Source: Caprella mutica (taxonomy: Eukaryota > Arthropoda > Malacostraca > Amphipoda > Caprellidae). Taken from it: DNA of 64,000 nucleotides. The stretch lies in assembly GCA_947561585.1 (NCBI GenBank), contig CANNZV010001839.1:1-64000 (forward strand), in the 5' to 3' direction. The translations under genes were made by a program, and so were the position numbers. A model generated the notes under the pieces. The model had not been told where the DNA came from and did not search any database. It saw only the letters and a list, made by a program, of their open reading frames with translations. Below are positions 50,845-63,455 of the stretch, piece by piece (positions within the stretch are counted from its first letter, which is position 1; every line of letters starts with the position of its first letter).

Positions 50845-52699
50845 TTGAGCTCTCAAAATATTAAGGAATACTAATGTTTCATAAAATGTTAGTTAAATTA
50901 TACTAAATAAGGATTGTCCTATATATTGTTTTAAATAATGAATACTCTTCTATAAACAGATTTATTGGTCATTCCCAGCCGACAAAGCTCTGCAACCCAA
51001 ATGGTACATTTATTGCACAGAAACCCATTAAAAGACAATATCATCTCAGCTGAATAATAACAAACAGTCGACATAGACCACATCCACAATGTGCTGTAAT
51101 AAAACTCCAGATGTCTCTCTTCAAAAGTTATTGTACAGATCATATTCATATGATTATAACAAAACCATTAAAAAAGTTATCTTATTTATTTCATCTATAT
51201 TTTCATATAGCAAGAAATAGTTATGCAATATATATTTATCAAACACTGCTAATCTATATAAGTGGAGGGAAGTTTTAAAATAATAGATTATTGTTACAAA
51301 AAAAAACAAAGACAATATATATGTATGTGTAAATGTTATATTAAATAAATCATCCCTTGTCAATAAGTATACATTACTCATATGGAATAAACCTTTATCT
51401 GTTATTCATGTAACAAAATAATAGTATGTACAATTTTATGAAATATTTTTGTGGATACACGTAACACTTGAATTAGTAAACCATACGAATATTCAGTACG
51501 TAATACCGTAGGTACATGCAGTTTCAGTTAATCTTTTGTCTAAATCGTATTTCAATTTGAATATAGTGAGATAAAGTTACATAAGTTTATTCAAATTATC
51601 TTCCTATTGTTACTTCTTTGAACACTCTATCAATAATTAGAAAGATTGTGAGTATTAAGAGACATTAATTGAAAGGTAATTTGGAAAAACACTAAAAGTT
51701 TTAGTGTTCTTTCTGTACAGATAAAATATCCTCTGTTTATTTTAAATTCCCAAAATTATATGATATAACATGTAATTTAATTGTTATTGCTATCAATATA
51801 TTTTCAAATAATCATATGATGCTGTAAAAAACGAAATTGATATAAAAGTATGATGATAAGTAAGCAGGTCAGACAATCAGTAACATAACAATATTACACA
51901 TTAATGATTATTACTTTAGTATCAGCTGTTCTTCATCAAAATCTCCAAACATCTCATGACTTACATTATCAAATAATATCAGAGTACATCAGTCTATCAA
52001 TGTGTACACACTGTTACATGCCTGTTATTGCCTCACTATTACTTTCTCTCTCAGATCTACAGTCCCACTCTTATACATCATTTCTCTAAATAATTATTCA
52101 TATGTGCGTGATATGCCAATAATATCCTATTATTCTTTAATTAGATCATTGAGACCAAAAATGAGGTACTTCAATATTTTATTGTTATCTTTGTAAGTTA
52201 ACTAAGTAGAATAATAACTAATTGAAATTCATCATATAACTTATTTTTGAAAAATATAGAATATTATTAAATTGTGAAATTTATTTCATATAAATGTTTT
52301 CATCAACATATTGAACAAGAGTTTCAGTTTTCTCCAGTTAGCTGCCAATAAGAAAGTCAGTGTGGATCTTCCTGAAGAAATAATATCCTGAGTATCAAAG
52401 AGGAGAATTTCCAAACCATTTTGTTAACGAGGAGACAACCAAAATTGAGTTAAAGTCCTGAGTATTTACCTCACTTAGCGTTTAGGAGAAACAACAGAGA
52501 GCTTTCGTTGCTGGTGGGGGTAAAAGGATGTTGGGGAGGCTGTGTAACTAAAAAATTTATTACTTCAGACATCAAAGGAAAACCGAAATATTCATTATTC
52601 ACCGCAAGGAACACCCTACCAATCTAGCCAACTAATAGTGAATAAATAAGCGTACCAAAGTATTCCTTTTAAAACAAACTTACAATTTTGAGACAATCC
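50845..52699. other. Unassigned AT-rich DNA
   Basis: No gene or bounded element was recognised. Open frames at 50931-51381 (minus) and 51904-52196 (plus) have AT-biased translations and no motif. Confidence 0.5.
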
Positions 52700-52702
52700 T
52701 TA

Positions 52703-53563
52703 GGCCCCCTTCACACTTGCGTTTCTCAACGCCGCGTTAGAAATACTGCTCTTTTGGCATGTTTTCACACTTGCCTTTTTGCAACGCCGCGTTAGAAAAA
52801 GGCTCATCTTGAGTTGTGCTTAGATTATCTAGGTAGGTAGTAGATAATTTCTCATCAATTATACTATTTAAGCATAATTAATGTTTATTTTAAATATCTA
52901 TTCTCTCATTTAGTATAAACATTTTAAGAAATTAACGATAAAAAATTTATCTTTCATTTACCTGCCTATCAACTATAGCACAATTGTGTATAAGTTAATT
53001 ATAATTGTTAATTATAATTAAACATTCAAGCAAACACGCACACAAAGAACTAATTATAAGTAGGAAATTTTTTTAGCATGATAGGGTTTGTTCTGAGTTA
53101 TCGTACAGTTCCACATTTTCGATCATAACAAATAACGAGTTGAAATGTCATATTACATATATACTTTTTCTTCTATGATCGAATATGTGTAACTGACTGA
53201 TAATTCATAACTTATCTAACTTTTACAACTCTATCACAGTTGCCAGAGACCTTTGTTATGTGGGAAGAAAATAATAACCATTGTAAACAATTATTTTTCA
53301 ATTTTTCGTCTTATTTTCGTCAAAAGTTTTGTGTATGTATGCAATCCCAGCAGTGAGAAAAAAAACGCAAATGTGAACGGTACAATAGACATTCGTATCC
53401 TGCTAAAGTCCTGCAGGGGATTGAGCTATGTTGCGTTAGAAAAATTGCTGCCTTATTTCTAATGCAAGTGTGAAGGGCTCCGTTAAAATTAATTGCAGCT
53501 AAACTATTTGCCATGAGCAGTATTTCTAACGCGGCGTTGAGAAACGCAAGTGTGAAGGGGGCC
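52703..53563. mobile_element. PIF/Harbinger-like non-autonomous element with long inverted repeats
   Basis: The ends GGCCCCCTTCACACTTGCGT and its exact inverse continue as an inverted repeat of about 50 bp through the AACGCCGCGTTAG block. They are flanked by TTA at 52700-52702 and 53564-53566. A 3-bp TTA duplication with GG-starting ends fits PIF/Harbinger. Inside each end lies a second degenerate copy of the terminal sequence (near 52764-52804 and 53430-53485). The interior is AT-rich and non-coding. The near-identical arms suggest a relatively recent insertion. Confidence 0.85.
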
Positions 53564-53941
53564 TTAGTGTCATCTCCGAAACTTCAAGGGAATAATTATT
53601 ATAAACTTTACCCATTGTTAAATCTTCTAGAATTTCTTTTAATGAAACTCAATGTCGGTGATTTGAACTTTAAATTTTTGTATAATGAAGTTATGATAAA
53701 CTAATATTTTATTATAGCCAAAACTTCGGTATTTCACTCACTTTGTAAATGATAGAATGAAATAAAAAAGTACTCTCTATATAATTTTTAATAACGAGGT
53801 AAAATTATTTATGAAATATAAATTATTGATCGTAGTTATTTCCATATTCCATGGCTAAATAACCTCAAAATGAAATACATTATGTAATGAATTTATCAAT
53901 TCTTTGACGAGAATAATAGAAGCATAATTCATAATACATTA

Positions 53942-55203
53942 CAGGGTGCGGAGAAAGTCCTCGATCATATAAAAATGTTAATTTAATGAGTTGTGATTGA
54001 TGAAACAAAACAAAATTTATCACACAATATCTCAATGAACCCATTTAACAGTTCTATCAATTATTTTTCAACATGACTACTATTGACCATTATTGGCAGC
54101 GATTACTCTCTCGGGTCTACCTCTGAAGCTCTTTACTGCGGCTCGGAATGTTTCTTGGGGAATTTTGGCCCATTGTCGGTCAAGGAACTTCTTCAGATTT
54201 TACGTACTATCATGAGCTGTAGCACACACTTCCTTCTCTAAGATGTACCACACACAAAAGTCCAGAGAGTTCAGGTTCGGCGATGAAGGAAGCCACAATT
54301 CCTACCTCAAAAACGCAGGAAAGTGACGATCACACCAATCCTGAGTTTTGTTCGCTGTGTGCGAGGGGCACACCGTCCTTTTGAAATGTAAAAGGCCTGT
54401 CTTTGAAGTGCTTCTTCATCTCGACTTGTTCTGGAGTCAAAATATCCTTTATATACGATTTTGCGTTAACTTTAGCGCCTTCTTTGACGAAAGTGAGAGG
54501 AGATTCCCAAATCACAGAGACAGGCTTTTGGTGACGGAAAACAGTCTTTACGGATGGAGGGATACTGGCAAAACTTTTTTCCAAAATTCTGTTGTTCTGG
54601 GAGTAGAATTTGGCCTCCACAGTGAACATTTTTTCATCCGAAAAGACGATCACACCAGATAGCAGGGCATCTTTCATTGCATTCAAAAGAATCTTTGATA
54701 TGTCCTGTCTCTTCTGTTTCTGCAAGTCCATGAGCTGTTGCATGTTGGTCATTTTAAAGGGGGACAACATGAGGTCTTCTTTGACCATGGTTCTCACACT
54801 TTTTTCGTCGAAATCATGCTTCGCTAAAAGTTCCTCCTTATCCGCTCCATAATTGCTTTGTTTGTAGTTGGAGTGAGTGCAGTTTGAGGTCGTCCACACC
54901 TGGATCGATCACCTGCTCTCTCCAGTTCTTGGTAGCGTTTCACAGGTTTCCTAACAGTCAATTTCGGTGCTTTTAACAGATCAACAATCTCTGGATTTGT
55001 CTTCCCGCGATGTGTAGCTGAATAATAGCCTTACGTTTATTCATTTCCACAAGAAACAATGTAAATTTATCAAAATTTAGACTTGGAACATTAATGTATA
55101 TGATTATAGGAAGATAATGAGATATAAATGGATAAATTTAGCATATAAATAATATCTTTAATTTTAAAAATAACATTTGATCGGGGACTTCCTCCGCACC
55201 ATG
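53942..55203 (-). mobile_element. mariner/Tc1-superfamily element, DD37D type
   Basis: Terminal inverted repeats CAGGGTGCGGAGAAAGTCCT and CATGGTGCGGAGGAAGTCCC (minus-strand reading of the right end) continue into GATCA and lie inside TA duplications at 53940-53941 and 55204-55205. The 1262-bp length is typical of an autonomous mariner-like element. The transposase inside is broken at several points, so the copy is inactive. Confidence 0.93.
54080..55044 (-). pseudogene. Broken mariner-like transposase (DD37D)
   Basis: The reading begins at ATG (55042-55044) with MNKRKAIIQLHIAG, the start of the helix-turn-helix DNA-binding region. After a 1-bp loss near 55003 it continues in another frame through a GRPQT-type linker. 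The longest single frame (54330-54899) covers SVRTMVKEDL, the first catalytic aspartate in VIFSDEKMFTVE-like context (VFSDEKMFTVE, near 54637), and the second in FTFQKDG (54375-54377). One extra base in the G run at 54365-54368 then shifts the frame. The third aspartate, in SLDFCVW (54260-54262), is 38 residues after the second (37 between), which gives DD37D spacing. In-frame stops occur at 54302-54304 and 54200-54202. The family's end lies at a stop at 54080-54082. The protein would cut and paste the element at TA sites; this copy cannot encode it. Confidence 0.9.
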
Positions 55204-55205
55204 TA

Positions 55206-55689
55206 CATGAAGGTAAAATAATATTAGGTTTAACAAACTGTGATATAATATCATCAAGTCTCCTCTTTGAAGATGAAATGTATCCTCATTTCTATTATTT
55301 CTATAGTTCGCTCCATTGAAGTAGGTATTGAATAGAGTGTTTCCCTTTGAAGTTGTTCATGAATTAATTTCACCATCTATTAACTTACTAATTAACTGTT
55401 CTTTTGATGAGACTCAATTTGAAGGCTTTGAACACTGTCCTTAATAGAAGAGAAAATTATACTGACAAACAGAGTAAAGGATTTGTGTACAACTTAATCC
55501 CCTCACTCATAATTTTAACCCTATGAATGAATCGTATAGTAGACGATTTCATACATCAGGGAATAAATAGACATAGAGACATAATTATTCTGTAGCCATC
55601 AATTAAAATTTACGACTTGACACATTCGAAATAAAACTATATATACAGTAAATGAAAAAAATAGTTACCATCAAACGAAATTATCTATA
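55206..55689. other. Unassigned AT-rich DNA
   Basis: Nothing was recognised between the mariner and the minisatellite. Confidence 0.5.
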
Positions 55690-55858
55690 AATGCAATACT
55701 ACTCACCACTGTCTCACTCTACAATGCAATACTACTCACCACAGTCTCACTCTACAATGCAATACTACTCACCACTGTCTCACTCTACAATGTAATACTA
55801 CTCACCACTGTCTCACTCCACAAAGCAATACTACTCACCACTAGCTGTCTCACTCCAC
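55690..55858. repeat. 33-bp minisatellite, 5 units
   Basis: Units start at 55690, 55723, 55756, 55789 and 55822. Each contains AATGCAATACTACTCACCAC followed by TGTCTCACTCTAC. The first three differ by one base. The fourth has GTAATA, and the fifth carries a 4-bp insertion (CTAGCTG) and AAAG. The gradient of divergence suggests expansion from the left. No unique spacers are present. Confidence 0.92.
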
Positions 55859-56458
55859 AGCTTTTTTTCTAACTAATGAATGCTATAGTTATAATTTGTG
55901 TGGTTCACTCAATCGCTTTTTGTTTCAACACTTTAAATTGGTGGCTGGAAATAAAGCACATCGATAAACTGTACCAACTTACTGCCATGAACTTGACAAC
56001 CTTTCTGTCCATTAACTACATCTGCTATTTGAAAAGAAACATATGAAGTTATTTCTGGAAATTGAGAAACGACAACTATAAGGTGGGTTTTAATTAAAAA
56101 ATGTTTTATGATAATTACTAATCAGGTGATACTTCATTTATTATTTATTGAAGAGTATTTTTAACATGGAAATATTTGAATATATATCAAAGTCAGTAAA
56201 ATACCAATAAGAAAATGTTTATTTTTTATATGCAAATTATTATTTATTCACTATATTGGTGAGGCTACTTATAATGCTGGTTGCGCTTTAAAGACTACAC
56301 TCACACTCTTTATTTTGTAATTACATAAGTAAATAAAAATAAAATATGTCATTTTTTATTTAATTATTATTAAGTTGGAATAAATAAATGAAATTGACCA
56401 TGAATTTGAAAAAAAATTGATGTGACAAATATCCATAGTTATATTACAATATCAAATA
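55859..56458. other. Unassigned AT-rich DNA
   Basis: Nothing was recognised. Confidence 0.5.
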
Positions 56459-56467
56459 AATATTTTT

Positions 56468-57645
56468 GGGTGACATCAATTTGAGGTAAAATATTTTTAG
56501 AGAATTCAATTCAGAAACAACTATTTTAGAAACTGTATAATTGTAGGAAAATGAAATGAAATATCATAATTTGAAGTGAAATATTTAGAAAACATACACT
56601 TTGAATACTACTATAATAGAGGAAAATAGTTTCAAATAATATTTTAACGGAAAAATAATTTAGAAGTAAATATTTGAAATAAATATTATTTGGGAAATAT
56701 TTAAGGCATGAAAACATTTCAGAGCCACATATTATTATTTTTTTTTTTAGAAAAATGTTAATTTGGAAACGAATATCTTAGAAGAAAATATTGCGGAAAC
56801 AAATAAAATAAAATAAAATAAAATCGAAACGGCGAAAATAATGTAAATTATTTTCCAGTACAATATTTTCCAGATTTGTAGAATCTAGTAATATATTTTG
56901 CGAACTTATATGCTCCGCCCACACGCCTCGCTAACCACCGCCTGCCTCGCTAACGACCGCCCACTCTGACGTCATTAATCATTCAACTTTATTCGATACA
57001 TTGTCGTGCCTTTTCTTTGCATTTTGTTACTTTGGATATCTTATTATTGCAACTAAATAATTTGAGAATACTTTATATTATTATTAAATAGGTTAATTAT
57101 TTGGTGATTGGTTTGATTATTTGATGATGTAAGTCATGACGTCGTATGAATCAAGCTCTGCCATTGGATCTTAGAGGGATGGGCGGAGCGTCTCAGAAAT
57201 ATCGTACCGCAAAATATATTCTTGGATTATATTTTCTTGCATTCTCGCTTCCTGCCAAATCGTCGTTTCTAAAAAGTATTATCGGATAATGACCAATTCC
57301 AAAATATTTTAACTAATTTAAAGTGTTTTCAAAATAGTTAACTGAGAATTATAATACTCTAAATTGATTGTTTAATAAAAATAATACTAATAATTAGTTT
57401 CTTCTGAAATAAAGTGTTGCCAAATATTCTATATCATATAAATGTACCTCAACTTGTTTTACCAATAATAATTTTCTCTCATTTTATGAATTTGGTAATT
57501 ATGCGTTTGCTAATCATTTTCCCCCTAATCTTTCGATTCCAAAATATAATATTGTTTTTTGCACTGTTTTCTTTAAATATTACTACAAAATGATGTTTTC
57601 ATTTTGGTTATTTCTTTAATATTTTACTTGTAATTGATCCCTCCC
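56468..57645. mobile_element. Fold-back element, copy 2 (1.2 kb)
   Basis: The left end GGGTGACATCAATTTGAGG matches the inverted right end of copy 1, and the right end, inverted, reads GGGAGGGATCAATTACAAG like the left end of copy 1. The flanks are the 9-bp duplication AATATTTTT at 56459-56467 and 57646-57654. Relative to copy 1 the ends are therefore in reverse orientation. The interior has a G+C-richer core at 56905-56990 (CTCCGCCCACACGCC, CGACCGCCCACT) with TGACGTCA at 56967-56974. A block near 57150-57195 (GCCATTGGATCTTAGAGGGA, GGGCGGAGCG) is shared in inverse with 5330-5360. No transposase frame is present. Confidence 0.78.
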
Positions 57646-57654
57646 AATATTTTT

Positions 57655-58354
57655 TATTAATAAGATTATATTTTTAGAACCAAAATTCCTCAATGTAACG
57701 AATTTCTCAGTCTATTTTTTTCAGTCCATCATTTTGGCCAGTGTTCCAAAATTCGAGGATGTAAAGAGAGAAGGTTCACGAAAATCTTGTCACATATTAA
57801 TGAAGTTAGCTATTTTTCACCATCCATAACAACTATCAATCTTGTTAGAAATACGCTACGGAAAAATGGCAGAAAATAGATGACAAAAGAATAAGGTAGA
57901 AGATTGAAAAAATAACATATGGTATATAGGAAAAAAGTGAATATTCTAAAAAAATAGAAGATAAAAGTTTGAAAAATAGCAGAAGACAGATTAGAATTAT
58001 ATCATATTACAGATAGGGAAATTTAAATATCTGATATTTTGAATTAATTAATTGGCATGAATTGACTTTTTAGTTGAGGTAGGAAATTTGAATTATTTAG
58101 GAATAATTTGAAATTAATAATTAAGAAATACATTTCGAAAAGAAGAAAGATATTACATAAATGAGACACAAATAACATTATTCCAAATAAGAATTTTTCG
58201 AGTGAAAAGCATACATAAAATATATGTTTTGAAATAGTAAAAACTATTCCAATATTTGGAGTATCAAGATTAAGCAAAAGATTAAGATGCAAATAAAATA
58301 ATTATTATGATATTATTCATATTTATTAATTAATTATATGTTGTTTATTGTAAT
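57655..58354. other. Unassigned AT-rich DNA
   Basis: Nothing was recognised. The 82-codon minus frame at 58044-58292 is low-complexity and AT-biased. Confidence 0.5.
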
Positions 58355-60236
58355 TTAGAATAGCTGGATGTCATGTATGTATTAGTTTATTGAAACAAAA
58401 TCTCAGGGTTGGATTTGATACTAAAGGTTTACATTCCCAAAAAGTTTACGATATTTGATTCATTGAATACTAAATAATCAATGAATGAAAAGCCAGGGTT
58501 GTTCATAAGACATGTGTTTCAATCAACTATATTCAATATATGTTCGGGTGAACCCAAATTAACTTAACATATAATTCACCATACGGATCACGTAGATATT
58601 ACTCCAGAGAAGACTTGATATCGAAATAAGGTTAACCAAATATTTTCGGGACAGATAAAATCAACAGAGTGAAGTATTTTCAGATTTATTATATAACTTT
58701 ACATAAGAATTTAAATACGAGTATATTTCTGATCTTCTGAACTCTTGTGTCTGGATAGAATTCATAAAAATCTAATATGAAAGATGGAAAGTCATAAAGG
58801 TGAAGTAAAATATTAATTTTTATAATATATTTCAATTCCGAACGATGGGTGATGAATCCGTTCACCATTTTTGTGTATTATTTATATAAATAATTTGTAT
58901 TAATCTATATTAGCATTTAATAAATTGTGATTCAATATGTGAACCAGATGCAATTACTTCGGTATTCTTCTCTACTCTTAGACCATTTTAAAATAGAGTT
59001 GTGGTCTGAATTATTCATTTCATTTAAAACGTTCCCAGCTAAGACAAATTCAATCTTCTATGTTTAATATCATTGTACCAAATTTTGCAAGGGGAATGTG
59101 CATTTCTACATGATATCCAAAGATTCATCCTTGCAGCTTTCGATTTCAATTTAGGTACAACATGAATTTTCAGTTTCTTCATGACGTTCAATAACTCACG
59201 TAATGAGAGGAGAAAGGAGGCAGTATCTCCTTTGATAGGAAATAAACACACTGACACAACAAGTCTGAATTTCACAGAAAAATGATCGTGGATAAACTAT
59301 GTATATTTCCCAACCTCCATCTTATTAGGTTTGCTGCAGATTGGTTCATTTTGTCGAAGAGGCAAATCTGCTACTGAGTGAGATATTTTCGAAAAAAGGA
59401 CTAATAAGTCGATTATTGTACCTCTGTTTTTTGTAGATGGATGAATTTTTGTCCGATGGCGTTACAGGATATCGAAGATCAGTTGTATTTTGAGAAGATT
59501 CAAAATATAGTATGGTACCTATAGACAAGGTATCAGGTAGATTATAATACCTTATCGAAGTTGATCTATGGTTAAGTTTATGTAATGAATAAGGTAATGT
59601 AGGGTTAAAGCAATCATTAATCGTGGCAATAAGTCTAAGCTAATCTTATGTACAAATATTAAATGAAGCTGTATTAATAGTGGAAGAATATTTTACAAAA
59701 AAAGGATGACCACGATTACCGATTTCAGACTTTTACTAGATTCAATATTCCTTGGAATCACCTTCGCTTATTACTAATTTGGATAACAGGTTTCAGTTAG
59801 AATAGGACAAAATTGAATTATCTTCTTTGAAATTTTGAATGTCAATTAAATTTATAATGTACAAATTTACAAGTTGAATAGATAAAATTACATCGGTTCA
59901 GATCTTTACTTAATCAAATTTCATGACAATATCTCCCTCGCCACACATTTTTCAGATCATCTCGAGGTCTGTGACATGGAAGATCTTTTCAACTGTGTAT
60001 AATTTGATTGCAACTCAATGAGCGATGTTCAGACAGTGATGAGGTTTGGGGAACATTATTGGACAGAAATGACCTGAATCGGTTGGAAGATCTCAAACTG
60101 AATAACTAACTATATTAACGCATGACTAACTTTAAGTAAGCCATGATGACAGTGATTACTTATGTATCTCTTTCTGTCTTTCTACAAAAAAGTGAAAATA
60201 TTCTATACACTTAAAATAACATAGATCAACAATGTA

Positions 60237-60437
60237 ATGTATCGTAATTTGTTCTTAGGTATAAGAACCAATTCCTTTCCAAATACTTTGAATAAAAATG
60301 AATTACGAAAGTTCCGTTCTTTTGCATTTATCAAACAATCGATCTTCAATCATTTCCTTTTCCTGCTCTTCAACAAACTGAAGCTTCAAGCAAGAGAGGA
60401 ACATTTAAAAGTTTTATCAGATAAAAGAATGCTTTAG
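60237..60437 (+). CDS. Hypothetical 66-codon frame, duplicate of 10529-10729
   Basis: It has the same length as its partner and begins MYRNLFLGIRTNSF and ends EHLKVLSDKRML. No gap is needed to align the two. The family is unknown. Its product could be a small basic protein (several K and R), if it is translated at all. See the partner for the substitution counts, which do not argue strongly for coding constraint. Confidence 0.25.
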   Translation: MYRNLFLGIRTNSFPNTLNKNELRKFRSFAFIKQSIFNHFLFLLFNKLKLQAREEHLKVLSDKRML

Positions 60438-62409
60438 AAGGGGAGTGTGTCAGAACAAAGTAAAAACCCAAAACTAAGTTACCATTCTTTTGCATCATTG
60501 GAGCCAGAAATGATTTTTGAAATGAGAATAACGATCTGATCAGAATTTACGTGGGAAAATCAATAGTTAATGATATAAGATATCGGAATAATTTAGCTAC
60601 ACAGTTTTTTTTTTTAATTTAGAAAATTAAGTTTGGCCAAATAGGATCAGTGGGGGTTGCCACTCAAGCATTTACAGTTTCATTATTACTTTCTTTATGA
60701 ATAAATACATATATCATATTTCATACACAACTCACTAATTTCATACTTCACACAAAAGGGAATTGTTCTCTTTATTCTAAAAAATAATTTTCTGAGTCAT
60801 TTTGTTGTACATGGAATAATTTTAATAACATAAATATTCATATACAAAATAGTGAAGATAAACTATGACTGACGAAGAAATAAAGCTTGTTTTACCTCTT
60901 TGTATAAGTTTATTGTTGTTATGTTGGTAGGGAATTATATTCAAATACGGTTTTGAATATTTTTGCATTGATTAGATAAAGATTTAATTTCATTATTATC
61001 TCTTATGATTCCAAATATGAAGTTGTGACGGGGCCACTCATAATTACAATGTTTCATCACTCAATCATCAATGGCCGTTAGCGTTAAATATGTGTAAGCA
61101 ACTTCATTCCAAAAATGAAAACTCATTGAACAGCTCCCAATTTTTCGAATGTGGCATTGTCTCCAATTTTGTTTTTCGACAGTCTTTCAAAATGAGAGAC
61201 ACCAAACAATACCTGCATGAATATCGATTGAAATTGGTTGCAGTTGCAGTATTGAAAGTTAATGAACAGAAAGGTTGACAAGCCCACGGCAGTGAGTTGG
61301 TAGAGTTTATCGGTGTGCTTTATCCCCGACTACCAATTTGAATTGTTACAAACAAATAGCGAATGAGTAAACCACACAAATAATGATTCCAGCTCTCATT
61401 AGTTTGGAAGAAACTGTGGTTTGAGTATATTATTGGCTCTTCAAAATGACCGTGCTACCTACATACTTTGATGTAGTTCATTTATTAGAAGAAAATAAAC
61501 ATAGGTTTATCTGCGTAAGTAATTTCTTAATTCTGATAAATTAAATTAAATGAAAGATAAAACGATTATAACTTGATCTATTTGTCAACTATTGTTTTAT
61601 GTCAATAAAGAAGAATTGCTTTCTAGAATCAGTTACAAATCTCTCAATTATTATTTGAAGGTAAATTAAGTGACTGATTTTTCCGAAATTTGAGATTTTC
61701 TTTTCCAATATACTCTTTACTCGTGAAGAAATGGAGCTAAAATAAACGTCATTAAATGAATGTACGTATATGGAATAAGTGTCGGATCGATATTTTATCT
61801 AATGCAAATAAAGGAATAAAGTAAATGTCTAAAATAATAGACGTATGATATTTCCTTCCATTACAAAACCGTGTTTTTCTCTATTATGGAATTCAAACTT
61901 TCCAATTTTTAGTCTCATCAAATGAACAGTTATTTAAATAGTGGATAGATGGTGAAATTAATTCACGAACATTTTCAAAGGCAAACTCAATTCAATATTC
62001 CAATGTGATGAACTACAGTAAAGAATATTATTGCGTCTTTAAATGTTATAATTATTCTTACAGTATGTTAATTATAAGAATATTATATACACTTTGCTAG
62101 TATTACTGAAATTAATATTCAAAACTATGGAATTAAACATCTTAATTATTAATCATAGAAAGTTATCGGGAATGACACTCGAGAATAGTAAAAGAGAATT
62201 AAAGTTTGATATAAATGTTCATTTTCAAATTCAAGTATTTAAGTTTAATATAATGCATACGAAGTTCATTTAAAATATTGGATACTATTATCAGGAGAAT
62301 TAGTACATAATACCGGTTGTTCATTTCTAGGAATACAGAATATTTGAATCATTTTGACCGTGGGACTTATGGATAATAGAAGGTACCTACTCCTTTTCTT
62401 TTATTCACA

Positions 62410-62424
62410 ATTAACAACTGCCCC
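62410..62424. other. Unoccupied retrotransposon target site
   Basis: ATTAACAACTGCCCC here matches the sequence that carries the insertion in copy 1, GTTAACAACT (13550-13559 and 15151-15160) followed by GTCCCC. Flanking similarity resumes on both sides (GTGTGTTAGGTAGGAAATGG here, GTGTCCTAGATAGGAAGTAG there). It is the pre-insertion state of the locus. Confidence 0.85.
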
Positions 62425-62548
62425 AGGTGTGTTAGGTAGGAAATGGATAATAATTCTTCCAACATTCCTATTTTAATCCTAATTTGGATTCTTATTCTAT
62501 AATATGATTTAAATTTATTTATTCAGTTGATATCTATTTTCAATTTTA

Positions 62549-63455
62549 GGGGCCGTACTTCCACATGACTTTTGATTCAAAAGTCAATAGCGTCCACACG
62601 TGGATGGACTTTTGAATCTCGTGGATTTACATGTCGTGCAATTAACTACTCCTATCGCCGACATAAGCCCTCCCCCATTTTTTAAACTATTAACTACCTA
62701 GGATAGTTAAAATTACTAATTACCTGGGTTAGATATTTACTAATTACATATATAGGTTAGTTACTTTAGCCAAAATTAATTAATTACTAGAGAACTGCTT
62801 ACCTAGATTACTAAGATTAGTTAGTTACTAATTAACTAATTAATACTAAATTAATTTTTATGAAGTTTATTACAATATTTAGTATTAAACTAACAGAAAT
62901 TGTTTTCACTTCATTTGATTTAATGTTAACCTAATTCACTCAACAAATGTAATTTAACTATTATATTAAGCTTAAGTAAAAGTATTAATACGTGGGTAAA
63001 ATAAGATTGCGTTGTAATAAAGAAAATGAAGGTATTAGCTAATAGGTAATATGTTGAAATAAATAAAATAAAGAAAGTAATATATTATTTTACTAAAATA
63101 CAATATTATACTAAAAAAAGTTTAAAGAAACATTACTATTATCAATTTCACTGGCACTCTTTTATAAAAAGAAAAAGATAAGAATTCTTTACCTCAAAGG
63201 TAAACAAATGAATGAAGCTAAGATTGGTTAAAAATGAACACAAATCGTGTTATTACAATATATTTTATGAGTTGACAGTAGCTATACGAAGATTTCCAAA
63301 AGTGCACCTCTTGATTGGGGGAAAATAATAGAACATGTATGTTGTTGAAAAGTCTCGGACTTTCGGTGCAAAATTAAGTCTCGTGGAAAAAGTGGGAGGA
63401 GCTTTGCTAAAAGTCCGGTGGAAAGACTGAAAAAACCCTACGTGTGTACGGCCCT
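62549..63455. mobile_element. Harbinger-like element present only in duplicate copy 2
   Basis: The left end GGGGCCGTAC and right end GTACGGCCCT are inverted with one mismatch and are followed inward by CACA(C/T)G blocks. TTA flanks lie at 62546-62548 and 63456-63458. The corresponding place in copy 1 (about 15240-15275) has no such sequence. G+C-richer ends (ACATGACTTTTGATTC, AAAGTCCGGTGG) surround an AT-rich non-coding interior. The 3-bp TTA duplication and GG ends suggest PIF/Harbinger. The 67-codon frame at its right end is incidental. Confidence 0.75.

Noticed and set aside
54348..54852. Plus-strand frames of 104 and 80 codons
   Set aside because: They are antisense shadows of the broken mariner transposase on the minus strand.
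55690..55858. Possible CRISPR-like or coding repeat array
   Set aside because: The 33-bp units abut without spacers. Although 33 is divisible by three, no long frame spans the array with flanking coding sequence.
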